Shown: one piece after another, positions 25,409-33,835 of the stretch | Layout: every line of letters starts with the position of its first letter | Position numbering within the stretch: the stretch's first letter is position 1 | Made by a program: the position numbers and the translations under genes | Origin: Sphingobacterium bambusae | GTDB lineage: Bacteria > Bacteroidota > Bacteroidia > Sphingobacteriales > Sphingobacteriaceae | NCBI RefSeq assembly: GCF_033955345.1 | Contig: NZ_CP138332.1 | Location: 1,860,001-1,924,000 of the forward strand | Reading direction: 5' to 3' | Length of the DNA stretch: 64,000 bases | Notes under the pieces: generated by a model | What the model was told of the DNA's origin: nothing | The model's database searches: none | The model's input: only the letters and a program-made list of their open reading frames with translations

Positions 25409-27028
25409 TTAAAACGATCGAATATCGCCAATATCCCGGATTTTATCTTCAAATTCGTCTTTAGATCCAGCCACCTTACTGCGAACCTTCACCCGATAAT
25501 TGTATACTGTGCGGAGGGAATACCGCAGAAAAGAAGCAATCTTGGTGGAATCGGTAATACCCAAACGGATCAAGGCAAAGATGCGTAGCTCGGTATTCAG
25601 CAGTTCACCTTCCTTCAGGCTGATGCGCTCATCGCTACGGAGCAATTGGTTAAAATCATCAATGAAGGAAGGGTACAAATTCAGAAAGATCACATCAAAA
25701 TTACGGTACAGCTCATCGAGCTCATTCTTCACCACATCCTGCGACTTCAATATCTTATTGATGTCGTCGTATTGCTTTTGAGCGAAGCGTTTCAACAGCA
25801 GCTTACGCTGTTCGTCGATTTTATCGATGTAAGAAGAACAAATGTCAAAAAATTGGGCGATGTACTCCTCTTTAATATGGTTTGATTCCGAAAGGCTATT
25901 GTTAATGTGTAGCAGCTGATCGTTCAGCTTTTTAAGCTCTGCGTTTGCTTGATGCAGATCCGCTCGTGCTCGACGTAGTTTCTTGATTTGGGTATATAGA
26001 AAAAAGAGCGCGACGACCAAGAAAAGGGATAGCAAACTGATAACGATCAAATTTTGACGCAGTGCGCGCTTTTGCGCCAGTTCCTTTTCTTGGAAGGCGG
26101 TATTGATAATACCATAGAAAGAGGAGTTCTCGAGCGAGCGATAGCGTATGTTACAGAAGGCCGCATCGTTTATGGCTGCCTGAATAAATTGATAAGCTTT
26201 ATCGATATCGCCCCTGTTATTATAACATTGTGCTAAGCTCTGTAGGGAGGCATTATCTTTAACTACGTGTTTAATATCTGATATGGCCGATAGTGAGAAA
26301 TAGTACATCGCTTTATCCATATCATCTTTATTCTTGTACATCAAGCCCAGCAGATAGGCAATCAATCCCCGTTCGGGATACCGATCGTCCGTGCTGATGA
26401 GCAGCTGCTGCAAAATCTGCTCTGCTTCCGCTTCTCTATTGCGATACACATACTTAGTTGCCAAGGCTACGCGCTGCTGCAGGGACGTGTCGGGCAACAG
26501 CATCAACATAGAATCGCGGTAACGTTCGCTCAATTTAAAATATTGCTCATTATTGCTACTTTGTCCATAGTGGCTACTAAATGCGGTGTATGCTTCGAAG
26601 TAGGCAGGCAATAGCGCTGCCGGCAAGTTCGGTCGATCGACGGCTCGTAGCAATTTTTCGGCTTCGATAAACTTTCCCGTAGAAGAATAAAGACTAGCTA
26701 AGTAAAATGAAGCTTGACGAACAGCCATGGCATCGCCCCGCTGCTCCCCTAGCTGTTTGTAAAGCTGCGTATAGGTTATCGCGGAATCGACCTGATACTT
26801 ACGGTAGGCAAGGATCAAATCTTTGACCAACTCTTGTTTGTCCGACAAAGAGCTTTCTTGCATCAACCGCGTTTTCAGTACGTTTATGCGTTCTAATTTT
26901 TGCTTTTCAAACTTATCCTTCGCAAGAAAGACCTGCGCAAGGGTTTGCGCGGTACTGTCTGTCCCTGTCATGGAGAAACATGGCAAGGCCAAAAAAACAA
27001 CATAAATTAGGCTCCAATAAAAACGCAT
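25409..27028 (-). CDS. DUF6377-type membrane regulator of the adjacent SusCD locus
   Basis: A 539-residue single-pass membrane protein: signal peptide (about 1-19), a periplasmic helical TPR-like domain to about residue 310, a membrane helix at about 325-345, a coiled coil (about 350-390) and a C-terminal cytoplasmic domain whose last 70 residues look like a LuxR-type helix-turn-helix (ELRIFALIRLGITDSTKIAS, then RYSLRTVYNYRVKVRSK). Proteins of this architecture stand beside SusCD loci in Bacteroidota and are thought to sense a glycan fragment and act directly on transcription. It precedes susC in the same orientation. It starts 17 bp after the S4 gene, so some read-through is possible. Confidence 0.82.
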   Translation of the reverse strand: MRFYWSLIYVVFLALPCFSMTGTDSTAQTLAQVFLAKDKFEKQKLERINVLKTRLMQESSLSDKQELVKDLILAYRKYQVDSAITYTQLYKQLGEQRGDAMAVRQASFYLASLYSSTGKFIEAEKLLRAVDRPNLPAALLPAYFEAYTAFSSHYGQSSNNEQYFKLSERYRDSMLMLLPDTSLQQRVALATKYVYRNREAEAEQILQQLLISTDDRYPERGLIAYLLGLMYKNKDDMDKAMYYFSLSAISDIKHVVKDNASLQSLAQCYNNRGDIDKAYQFIQAAINDAAFCNIRYRSLENSSFYGIINTAFQEKELAQKRALRQNLIVISLLSLFLVVALFFLYTQIKKLRRARADLHQANAELKKLNDQLLHINNSLSESNHIKEEYIAQFFDICSSYIDKIDEQRKLLLKRFAQKQYDDINKILKSQDVVKNELDELYRNFDVIFLNLYPSFIDDFNQLLRSDERISLKEGELLNTELRIFALIRLGITDSTKIASFLRYSLRTVYNYRVKVRSKVAGSKDEFEDKIRDIGDIRSF

Positions 27029-27045
27029 AGGTGTTGACTACTTAA

Positions 27046-27462
27046 CTATTCTTTCTCTTCGTCGTCCCACCAATCTGTCTTGAGGTCGTCGATCTCGCGT
27101 CGATCTTTCTTGGTTGGTCTTCCGGTGCCACGATCTCGTTTAAGAACAGGCGCTTGGAAGACGGATTTGAAAGCATAAGTTTCCTCGACTGGTGTTTGGT
27201 CCTGATAAAACTGTACCGCGGTCTTCGCATCAACACGGCGCTCCAACAATCCAGTTACCAACACCACTTTACGCTCTGGTCCTTTTTGTATCGTATAGAC
27301 GTCACCAATTTTGACGACAGCAGAAGCCTTTACATTCTGCCCATTAAGCTTGATGCGTCCTGCTTTGCAGGCCTCGGTGGCCAAACTTCTCGTTTTAAAG
27401 ATTCGTATGGCCCATAAGTATTTGTCTATTCTCAGTTTCTCTTTCTCGGTTACAGCTCCCAT
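27046..27462 (-). CDS. S4-domain RNA-binding protein, Hsp15 (HslR) type
   Basis: A 138-residue protein with an N-terminal S4 domain (RIDKYLWAIRIFKTRSLATEA, then GRIKLNGQNVKAS) and a basic C-terminal tail. This is the layout of Hsp15, which binds stalled 50S subunits carrying peptidyl-tRNA. The ATG at 27462 is chosen because a TAATTTTG -7 box ends 5 bp before it; the in-frame start at 27522 would place that box inside the coding region and adds a non-conserved 20 residues. A ribosome-rescue function is inferred from the family. Confidence 0.85.
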   Translation of the reverse strand: MGAVTEKEKLRIDKYLWAIRIFKTRSLATEACKAGRIKLNGQNVKASAVVKIGDVYTIQKGPERKVVLVTGLLERRVDAKTAVQFYQDQTPVEETYAFKSVFQAPVLKRDRGTGRPTKKDRREIDDLKTDWWDDEEKE

Positions 27463-27467
27463 AGCTA

Positions 27468-27475
27468 CAAAATTA
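27468..27475 (-). promoter_or_regulatory. Predicted promoter -7 box abutting the S4 gene
   Basis: TAATTTTG on the minus strand matches TAnnTTTG and lies 5 bp from the ATG at 27462, again predicting a leaderless or near-leaderless transcript. Confidence 0.5.
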
Positions 27476-27649
27476 CAGCAAATTAAAGTAATTTTAGAAC
27501 GGTGAGTATTCTGATTCGCCAAAAATTTTTAATCTTTGTACTGAGGAAGATCGTCTGTTGTGTACAGGTAAACCGGGCTCTTCACTTTCAACGGTGGTCT
27601 TTCCATTGTTGAATTTTAACTTTTTAATTTTTACTTTTTAATTTGCAAA

Positions 27650-28477
27650 ATGGAATTGGAATTACAGAAACTGCAGAAGCTTGTTGAAGACGCTTGGGAA
27701 GACAGAAAACTATTAGAATATAAAGAATACTTCGAAGCCATCAGTGTGGTTATCCAAAAATTGGACGAGGGCGAGCTTCGTGTTGCCGAGCCTATCGGTA
27801 CACGCTGGCATGTAAACGACTGGATCAAGAAAGCCGTTATCCTGTACTTCCCTATCCGGGAAATGAAAGAAATTGACAATGGTCCGTTTGTGTATTTCGA
27901 TAAAATGAAATTGAAAACGAACTACAAAGAATTGGGCGTTCGTGTTGTTCCTGGAGCAAGTGCACGCTACGGCGCATACCTTTCCAAAGGCGTAATCATG
28001 ATGCCTTCTTACGTGAATATCGGTGCATATGTGGATGAAGGCACGATGGTAGATACTTGGGCAACTGTAGGTTCTTGTGCACAGATCGGGAAACATGTAC
28101 ACTTAAGTGGTGGTGTTGGTATCGGCGGTGTTCTTGAACCTGTGCAGGCTGCACCGGTGATCATCGAAGACAATGTCTTTGTCGGTTCTCGTGCCATTGT
28201 CGTGGAAGGTATCCGCGTAGAGACCGAAGCCGTTTTGGGCGCAAATGTGGTATTGACAGCATCGACAAAGATTATAGATGTTTCCGGGCCTGAGCCTGTA
28301 GAATACAAAGGCTATGTCCCTGCACGCTCGGTTGTTATTCCGGGATCATACACTAAGAAATTTGCAGCAGGAGAATACCAAGTTCCTTGTGCGCTAATCA
28401 TCGGTCAACGTAAAGAATCGACGGACAAAAAAACGTCGCTGAACGATGCTTTACGCGACCACAACGTCGCTGTCTAA
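27650..28477 (+). CDS. dapD: 2,3,4,5-Tetrahydropyridine-2,6-dicarboxylate N-succinyltransferase
   Basis: DapD succinylates tetrahydrodipicolinate in the succinylase route to meso-diaminopimelate and lysine. The 275-residue protein has a helical N-terminus and a left-handed beta-helix of hexapeptide repeats from about residue 105 (GAYLSKGVIMMPSYVNIGAY), with the family signature GTMVDTWATVGSCAQIGK. The length is standard. Its TAA shares one base with the ATG of the next gene, implying coupled translation with the TsaC-like protein. Confidence 0.96.
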   Translation: MELELQKLQKLVEDAWEDRKLLEYKEYFEAISVVIQKLDEGELRVAEPIGTRWHVNDWIKKAVILYFPIREMKEIDNGPFVYFDKMKLKTNYKELGVRVVPGASARYGAYLSKGVIMMPSYVNIGAYVDEGTMVDTWATVGSCAQIGKHVHLSGGVGIGGVLEPVQAAPVIIEDNVFVGSRAIVVEGIRVETEAVLGANVVLTASTKIIDVSGPEPVEYKGYVPARSVVIPGSYTKKFAAGEYQVPCALIIGQRKESTDKKTSLNDALRDHNVAV

Positions 28478-29058
28478 TGCAACGCGCATTCGTCGATAGA
28501 GAAGATGTGAATAAAGCCCTCGATACGTTGAAAAACGGAGGGCTAATTCTTTATCCTACGGATACGATTTGGGGTATTGGTTGCGATGCTACCAATAAAG
28601 AAGCCGTTGAAAAGGTTTTCGCCTTAAAAGGCCGCGACAAAAGCAAAAGCTTGATCGTGCTGTTACACAACGACAATCAACTGGCTAGCTACGTTCAGGA
28701 TATTCCGGAGGTAGCCTACGAACTGATTGAATATACAGAAAAGCCCCTAACGATCGTTTATTCGAAAGCAAAGAACTTAGCGGAGAACGCGCTTGCGGAA
28801 GATGGAAGCATAGGCATCCGTATTGTACGTCACCCTTTTTGCGAACAATTGTTACAGCGTTTTCGCAAGCCTATTATTTCAACGAGTGCGAATATTAGCG
28901 GTGCAAGTTCTCCAACATGTTTTGACGATATTTCGGAAGAGATTTTAAGCGGCGTAGATTACGTAGTAACATATGGTCAGCGAGAAAAAGGAGATGGAAA
29001 GTCGTCGACCGTGATGAAAATCGATCCGAGTGGAAAATTTGAGTTTTTACGTAAATAG
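28477..29058 (+). CDS. L-threonylcarbamoyladenylate synthase, TsaC/YrdC type
   Basis: A 193-residue protein making threonylcarbamoyl-AMP from threonine, bicarbonate and ATP for the t6A37 modification of ANN-decoding tRNAs. The YrdC fold is shown by LKNGGLILYPTDTIWGIGCD at about 17-36, the KxR-type motif ALKGRDKSKSLIVLL and STSANISGASSP near 136-147. The extra Sua5 domain is absent, so this is the short TsaC type. It overlaps dapD by 1 bp and is followed closely by the DUF4920 gene. Confidence 0.92.
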   Translation: MQRAFVDREDVNKALDTLKNGGLILYPTDTIWGIGCDATNKEAVEKVFALKGRDKSKSLIVLLHNDNQLASYVQDIPEVAYELIEYTEKPLTIVYSKAKNLAENALAEDGSIGIRIVRHPFCEQLLQRFRKPIISTSANISGASSPTCFDDISEEILSGVDYVVTYGQREKGDGKSSTVMKIDPSGKFEFLRK

Positions 29059-29066
29059 ATAAAACC

Positions 29067-29540
29067 ATGAAAAAAATCATCGGTATGCTCATCTGCACAT
29101 TTGTGGCATTGAACATGAGCTTTGCGCAACAGCAGATTACACCTGCTAAGAAAGGCGTGCAATACGGCAAAAAGATTGACGCTCAAAACGCCATTTCTGT
29201 TGCCGATCTGGAGAAAAAATTGCAGGCTAACGACAACTTCAACGGAAAAATAACGGGCGAAGTAGTAGAGGTTTGCAAAAAGAAAGGTTGTTTTTTAACG
29301 CTCAAACGCGCTGACGGCGAGTCCGTGATGGTTCGTTTTACAGATTATGGATATTTTGTTCCTGCCGACATTGTAGGCAAGAAAATAGCCGTTGAAGGTC
29401 GGGCAAAAATGAAAGAAACATCGGTAGAATGGTTACAGCACTACGCAGAGGACAAAGGCGCTTCAAAAGAAGAAATTGCTAAAATCACTAAACCGAAAAC
29501 GGATATTAGCATCGTTGCGGATGGTGTTGTGGTTCTTTAA
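29067..29540 (+). CDS. DUF4920-domain exported protein
   Basis: A 157-residue exported protein with a signal peptide (about 1-20, ending SFA). The rest is a single OB-like beta-rich domain with GKITGEVVEVCKKKGCFLTL and VRFTDYGYFVPADIVGKKI, the pattern of DUF4920, a family common in Bacteroidota and of unknown function. The two cysteines in VCKKKGC could bind a metal or form a disulfide. It lies 8 bp after the TsaC-like gene and ends at a strong terminator, so it is probably the last gene of the dapD unit. Confidence 0.85.
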   Translation: MKKIIGMLICTFVALNMSFAQQQITPAKKGVQYGKKIDAQNAISVADLEKKLQANDNFNGKITGEVVEVCKKKGCFLTLKRADGESVMVRFTDYGYFVPADIVGKKIAVEGRAKMKETSVEWLQHYAEDKGASKEEIAKITKPKTDISIVADGVVVL

Positions 29541-29566
29541 TTCAGCGACCCCATAAAAATGTACAG

Positions 29567-29598
29567 AAAGGTTACTTCGTTAAAAAGTAACCTTTTTT
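29567..29598 (+). terminator. Terminator after the DUF4920 gene
   Basis: AAAGGTTACTT and AAGTAACCTTT pair perfectly around a short loop and are followed by a T run. Confidence 0.85.
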
Positions 29599-29681
29599 TA
29601 TGATCGAGAAGCGAGTTTGGGCGCAATACGCTTGCGCAACGTTAATTAACTTTCTCTCTCTTTTGTTTATCTTCGCCTTAC

Positions 29682-30521
29682 ATGATGCACTTACAGACCA
29701 AAGCGACACAATCGCTGAATATAGGCGGACAGCTCGTCAGCTTCGACCGTCCGCTGATTATGGGTATTTTGAATGTGACCCCCGATTCCTTTTTTGATGG
29801 AGGCCAGCATAATGACATTGCGCAGGCCATAGCCAAAGCAGAACAGCTTTTGGACGATGGTGTGGACATCTTGGATATCGGCGCCTATTCGTCGCGTCCT
29901 GGTGCGGCGTTAATTAGTTCGCAGGAAGAGATGGATAGAGCGTTACCGATTATCCGCTTATTACATCAACGGCACCCAAACGTCAAACTTTCTATTGATA
30001 CGTTCCGTGCCGATGTGGCGGAGGAAGCGGTGAAAGCGGGCGCACATATCATCAATGATGTCTCTGGCGGTACCATAGATGAACGGATGTTCAGCACTGT
30101 AGCAGCTCTGCAGGTACCATACATTCTGATGCATATGCGCGGCTTACCCGAAAACATGCAGCAAATGACCGAATACGATGATATCGTGGTTGATGTAGCA
30201 ACTTTTCTAGGCGAGAAGCTGAGCGAGCTACGAGCGCTGGGGGTGAAAGATATCATCCTAGACCCGGGCTTTGGCTTTGCCAAGACCATCGCACAGAACC
30301 ACGAATTACTACATCGCGTTGATGAGCTACATTATTTCGGTCTACCCCTCTTGGGGGGCATCTCGCGAAAATCCATGATTTACAAAAAACTGCATATCAG
30401 CGCGCAGGAATCGTTGCCTGGAACCATAGCGCTCAACACCTTGCTGTTAAACAAAGGCGTGCAAATACTACGTGTACATGATGTGAAAGCAACCAAACAG
30501 GTCGTGGATTTATTATACTAA
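29682..30521 (+). CDS. folP: Dihydropteroate synthase
   Basis: FolP condenses p-aminobenzoate with hydroxymethyl-dihydropterin diphosphate in folate synthesis and is the sulfonamide target. The 279-residue TIM-barrel protein shows LIMGILNVTPDSFFDGG at about 25-41, DILDIGAYSSRPGA, the pterin-binding INDVSGG, and DPGFGFAKT. SVDTFR-type motif appears as LSIDTFRADVAEEA. A second ATG lies one codon downstream; either start is possible. It is a single gene ending at a bidirectional terminator facing metG. Confidence 0.95.
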   Translation: MMHLQTKATQSLNIGGQLVSFDRPLIMGILNVTPDSFFDGGQHNDIAQAIAKAEQLLDDGVDILDIGAYSSRPGAALISSQEEMDRALPIIRLLHQRHPNVKLSIDTFRADVAEEAVKAGAHIINDVSGGTIDERMFSTVAALQVPYILMHMRGLPENMQQMTEYDDIVVDVATFLGEKLSELRALGVKDIILDPGFGFAKTIAQNHELLHRVDELHYFGLPLLGGISRKSMIYKKLHISAQESLPGTIALNTLLLNKGVQILRVHDVKATKQVVDLLY

Positions 30522-30550
30522 AAAAGGAAGCTTCGCTTCCTTTTTTAGTA
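30517..30550. terminator. Bidirectional terminator between folP and metG
   Basis: TACTAAAAAAGGAAGC and its complement GCTTCCTTTTTTAGTA flank a three-base loop; T runs occur on either side depending on strand. It begins at the folP stop and ends 12 bp before the metG stop. Confidence 0.85.
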
Positions 30551-30562
30551 TTTATCAAGTAT

Positions 30563-32632
30563 CTATCTTACCGAACTACCTGGTTTGATTGCAGATGTCG
30601 GATTAACGAAATCAAGTCTGCCATCGGCATCCTCGGCCATCAGTATCATCCCTTGGGAAGTAATACCTTTTATTTCTCTAGGTTCTAGATTGACCAAGAT
30701 AGACACTTGTTTCCCTACAATATCTTCGGGTGCAAAGTACTCCGCAATACCAGATACCACTGTGCGTTGATCAATACCGGTATCAATTTTTAGCTTCAAG
30801 AGCTTCTTGGTCTTCGCGACTTTCTCCGCTTCGATAATCGTTCCTATACGGATATCCATTTTCAGAAAATCGTCGTACGTGATATTCGCTTTCGTTGGTT
30901 CCGCTTTCACGGCGGTTGCAGCATTCTGCGCTTTCGCATCAGCTAACTTCTGCAATTGGAATTCCACCTGTTCATCCGTTATTTTTTCGAAAAGGAGAAC
31001 CGCTTCGGCCAAGGTATGCCCCTCAGGAACGATCGTTGTCGCACCTGCCTGATCCCAATCTTGTTCGGCAATATTCAACATAGCAAATAGCTTCGCTGCC
31101 GTGCGCGGTAAGAAAGGTTGTGCAAGCACCGCCAAATTGGCTACGATCTGTGTCGCTACGTAAAGTACTGTTTTTACGCGCTCCTGATCCTCTTTATACA
31201 CTTTCCATGGCTCTTCATCGGCCAAATACTTGTTGCCCAAGCGCGCCGCATTCATAAAGTGGCTCAGCGCTTCACGGAAACGGTATTGTCCGATAGATTG
31301 CTCAATATCTTTCGGGAAGTTGGCCAACTCGGAAAGAACAGCTTGATCTTGTTCCGTCAACGCAGATCCTAGCGAAACTGTTCCGGCGAAATATTTATGC
31401 GAAAGCACCATAACGCGATTGACGAAATTGCCCAAGATAGCAACAAGCTCGTTGTTGACACGGGATTGGAAATCTTTCCAAGTGAATTCACTGTCTGATG
31501 TTTCCGGAAGAATAGAGCTTAACACATAGCGCAACTCATCCTGTTTCGACGGAAACTCTGCTAAATAATCATGCAGCCATACCGCATGGTTTCTCGATGT
31601 AGAAAGCTTATCGCCTTCCAAGTTCAAAAATTCGTTGGCAGGTACATTTTCCGGAAGGATATAATCACCATGTGCATGCAAGATCGCAGGGAAGATAATG
31701 CAGTGAAAAACGATGTTGTCTTTACCTATGAAATGGATCAAGGTAGATTCATCCGCTGGATCAGCTTGCTTTTTCCAGTAGGTCTCCCAATCTTTTCCAT
31801 TATCCAAAGCCCATTGTTTTGTCGCCGAAATATAGCCTATCGGCGCATCCAACCATACATACAACTTCTTTCCTTTTGCTTCTTCTAATGGCACATCTAC
31901 TCCCCAATCTAGGTCACGCGTCATGGAACGTGGCTGTAAACCCGATTTTAACCACGATTGGCACTGCCCAAATACGTTAGATTTCAATTCTTGACGCTTT
32001 CCTTCAATAAGCCATTCTTCCAACCAAGGTTGGTATTTGTCCAAGGGGAGATACCAATGCTTCGTCTCTTTCAAAATTGGTGTTTTGCCACTAAGAGTAG
32101 ACTTGGGATTGATAAGGTCTGTAGGATTCAAGGAAGTGCCACATTTTTCACACTGGTCGCCGTAAGCGCCTTCATTATGGCAGTGTGGACAGGTACCTAC
32201 GATATAACGATCAGCCAGAAACTGGCTAAACTCTTCATCATAATACTGCTCGGAAAACTTTTCTATAAATTCACCTTTTTCATAAAGGTTCAAGAAGAAC
32301 TCTTGCGAAAGTTCATGGTGTACCTGCTCCGAAGTACGGTGATAGATATCAAAATCAATCCCAAACTCTTCAAAGCTTTCCTTAATCTGCTTATTGTATT
32401 TGTCGATAATTTCACGAGGCGTAACACCTTCTCTTTTTGCTTTGATAGTAATCGCGGCTCCGTGTTCGTCAGAACCACATACAAATACGACCTCTTTCTT
32501 ATTTAAACGAAGGAAACGCACAAATATATCGGCGGGAATGTATGCACCGGCAAGGTGTCCAATATGTAAAGGCCCGTTTGCGTAAGGGAGAGCCGAAGTA
32601 ATAGTAAACCGATTTTTGGATAAAATACTCAA
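30563..32632 (-). CDS. metG: Methionyl-tRNA synthetase with C-terminal tRNA-binding domain
   Basis: A class I synthetase charging tRNA-Met. It has the HIGH motif in PLHIGHLAG, a zinc-binding insert [17 protein letters not shown], and a KMSKS-loop variant DKLSTSRN, followed by the anticodon domain and, over the last 110 residues, an EMAP-like OB domain ([13 protein letters not shown]) found in long MetG forms. No ATG lies between the upstream in-frame stop at 32663 and the conserved core. The only usual start codons there are TTG at 32632 (689 residues) and TTG at 32656 (697); 32632 gives the shorter N-terminus normal for the family. See finding. Confidence 0.95.
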   Translation of the reverse strand: MSILSKNRFTITSALPYANGPLHIGHLAGAYIPADIFVRFLRLNKKEVVFVCGSDEHGAAITIKAKREGVTPREIIDKYNKQIKESFEEFGIDFDIYHRTSEQVHHELSQEFFLNLYEKGEFIEKFSEQYYDEEFSQFLADRYIVGTCPHCHNEGAYGDQCEKCGTSLNPTDLINPKSTLSGKTPILKETKHWYLPLDKYQPWLEEWLIEGKRQELKSNVFGQCQSWLKSGLQPRSMTRDLDWGVDVPLEEAKGKKLYVWLDAPIGYISATKQWALDNGKDWETYWKKQADPADESTLIHFIGKDNIVFHCIIFPAILHAHGDYILPENVPANEFLNLEGDKLSTSRNHAVWLHDYLAEFPSKQDELRYVLSSILPETSDSEFTWKDFQSRVNNELVAILGNFVNRVMVLSHKYFAGTVSLGSALTEQDQAVLSELANFPKDIEQSIGQYRFREALSHFMNAARLGNKYLADEEPWKVYKEDQERVKTVLYVATQIVANLAVLAQPFLPRTAAKLFAMLNIAEQDWDQAGATTIVPEGHTLAEAVLLFEKITDEQVEFQLQKLADAKAQNAATAVKAEPTKANITYDDFLKMDIRIGTIIEAEKVAKTKKLLKLKIDTGIDQRTVVSGIAEYFAPEDIVGKQVSILVNLEPREIKGITSQGMILMAEDADGRLDFVNPTSAIKPGSSVR

Positions 32633-32734
32633 GGTATAACGATTTTTAAATAACAATAACGACTAAAAAAGTAAACAAAAGACTTGTTTCTTTGACAAAG
32701 ATAACTCAATTTGCGCTTAAAATAAGCGTATAGC

Positions 32735-33652
32735 ATGAAAATACCTGAATTTCTCCAACCTGGCGATAAAGTCGCCATCGTGTGTCCGGCAAGCTACATC
32801 AAAAGCTCCATCGATGTAGCCGTAAAAGCTTTGCAGGATTGGGGATTGCAGGTAGATATTGGCGAAACGGTCACTACTCAGTACCATCAATTCGCTGGCA
32901 GCGACGAGCTACGCGCCGAGGATCTGCAACGCGCGTTGGACGACGACAACATCAAAGCCATCTTTGCCGCTCGGGGTGGCTACGGTACCGTGCGTATTAT
33001 CGACCGCTTAGACTTCAGCAACTTCGAAAAAAAGCCAAAATGGATTATCGGTTTTAGCGATATTACCGTACTGCATAGCCATTTACAGCATAAGCTAGGC
33101 ATCGCTAGTATCCATGGACAAATGCCAAAGTCTTTTGACAACAGTACCGCAGAAGCCTTAGCATCTCTAAGAAGAGCTATCTTTGGGGAATCCTTAGACT
33201 ATCGTTATCAGCAATCCGAATTTCCTAATCGTTCTGGTGAAGGTTATGGACAACTGATTGGTGGAAATCTTGCAATTCTACACAGTATTCTCGCTTCAGT
33301 TTCCGACGGCACCTATGACAATAAGATATTGTTTATCGAAGATGTGGGCGAGTCGTACTACAATATTGATCGCATGCTATGGACCTTGAAGCGCGCAGGA
33401 AAGCTCGCTCGGCTACAGGGGTTGATTGTGGGGGGCTTTAGTAGCTTGAAAGACAGTGACCCTTCCTTCGGACAGCGCTTTGAGGAGATTATCCTAGACA
33501 AGGTAAAGGAATATAAATTTCCTGTATGTTTCGGCTATCCGGCAGGACATATCGAAGACAACCAAAGTTTAATTTTAGGAAAAACCATACAACTAAGCGT
33601 CAAAAACGAAGAAACTTCGTTAATATATCAAACTTTAAATCCATTATTCTAA
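32735..33652 (+). CDS. ldcA: LD-carboxypeptidase (peptidase family S66)
   Basis: A 305-residue serine peptidase that trims the terminal D-alanine from murein tetrapeptides during cell-wall recycling. The nucleophile is Ser108 in IIGFSDITVLHS; the other triad members are the Glu in LFIEDVGE (about 207-214) and the His in GYPAGHIEDNQSL (about 267-279). There is no signal peptide, which fits the cytoplasmic recycling enzyme. It is divergent from metG. Confidence 0.93.
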   Translation: MKIPEFLQPGDKVAIVCPASYIKSSIDVAVKALQDWGLQVDIGETVTTQYHQFAGSDELRAEDLQRALDDDNIKAIFAARGGYGTVRIIDRLDFSNFEKKPKWIIGFSDITVLHSHLQHKLGIASIHGQMPKSFDNSTAEALASLRRAIFGESLDYRYQQSEFPNRSGEGYGQLIGGNLAILHSILASVSDGTYDNKILFIEDVGESYYNIDRMLWTLKRAGKLARLQGLIVGGFSSLKDSDPSFGQRFEEIILDKVKEYKFPVCFGYPAGHIEDNQSLILGKTIQLSVKNEETSLIYQTLNPLF

Positions 33653-33835
33653 TTATCACTTTTTCGATAATCACAACGATTGTTAAAATCTAGCTTAACA
33701 AAAACATATCAAAGATTGAATAAATAAAAAAATTTCAACAATTAACCATTTTAAGCCAAATGTTTACCAAAAATATCCTTTAGGTTTAAAGAACGAATAT
33801 TCTACGTAACTTAGCCTTATAAAACAAATTATGAT

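Noticed and set aside
15037..27028. Whole 12-kb minus-strand block as one glycan-utilisation locus
   Set aside because: A strong terminator at 17795-17817 separates the SusCD-GH30 unit from the asparaginase, and the metallopeptidase stands apart with its own signals.
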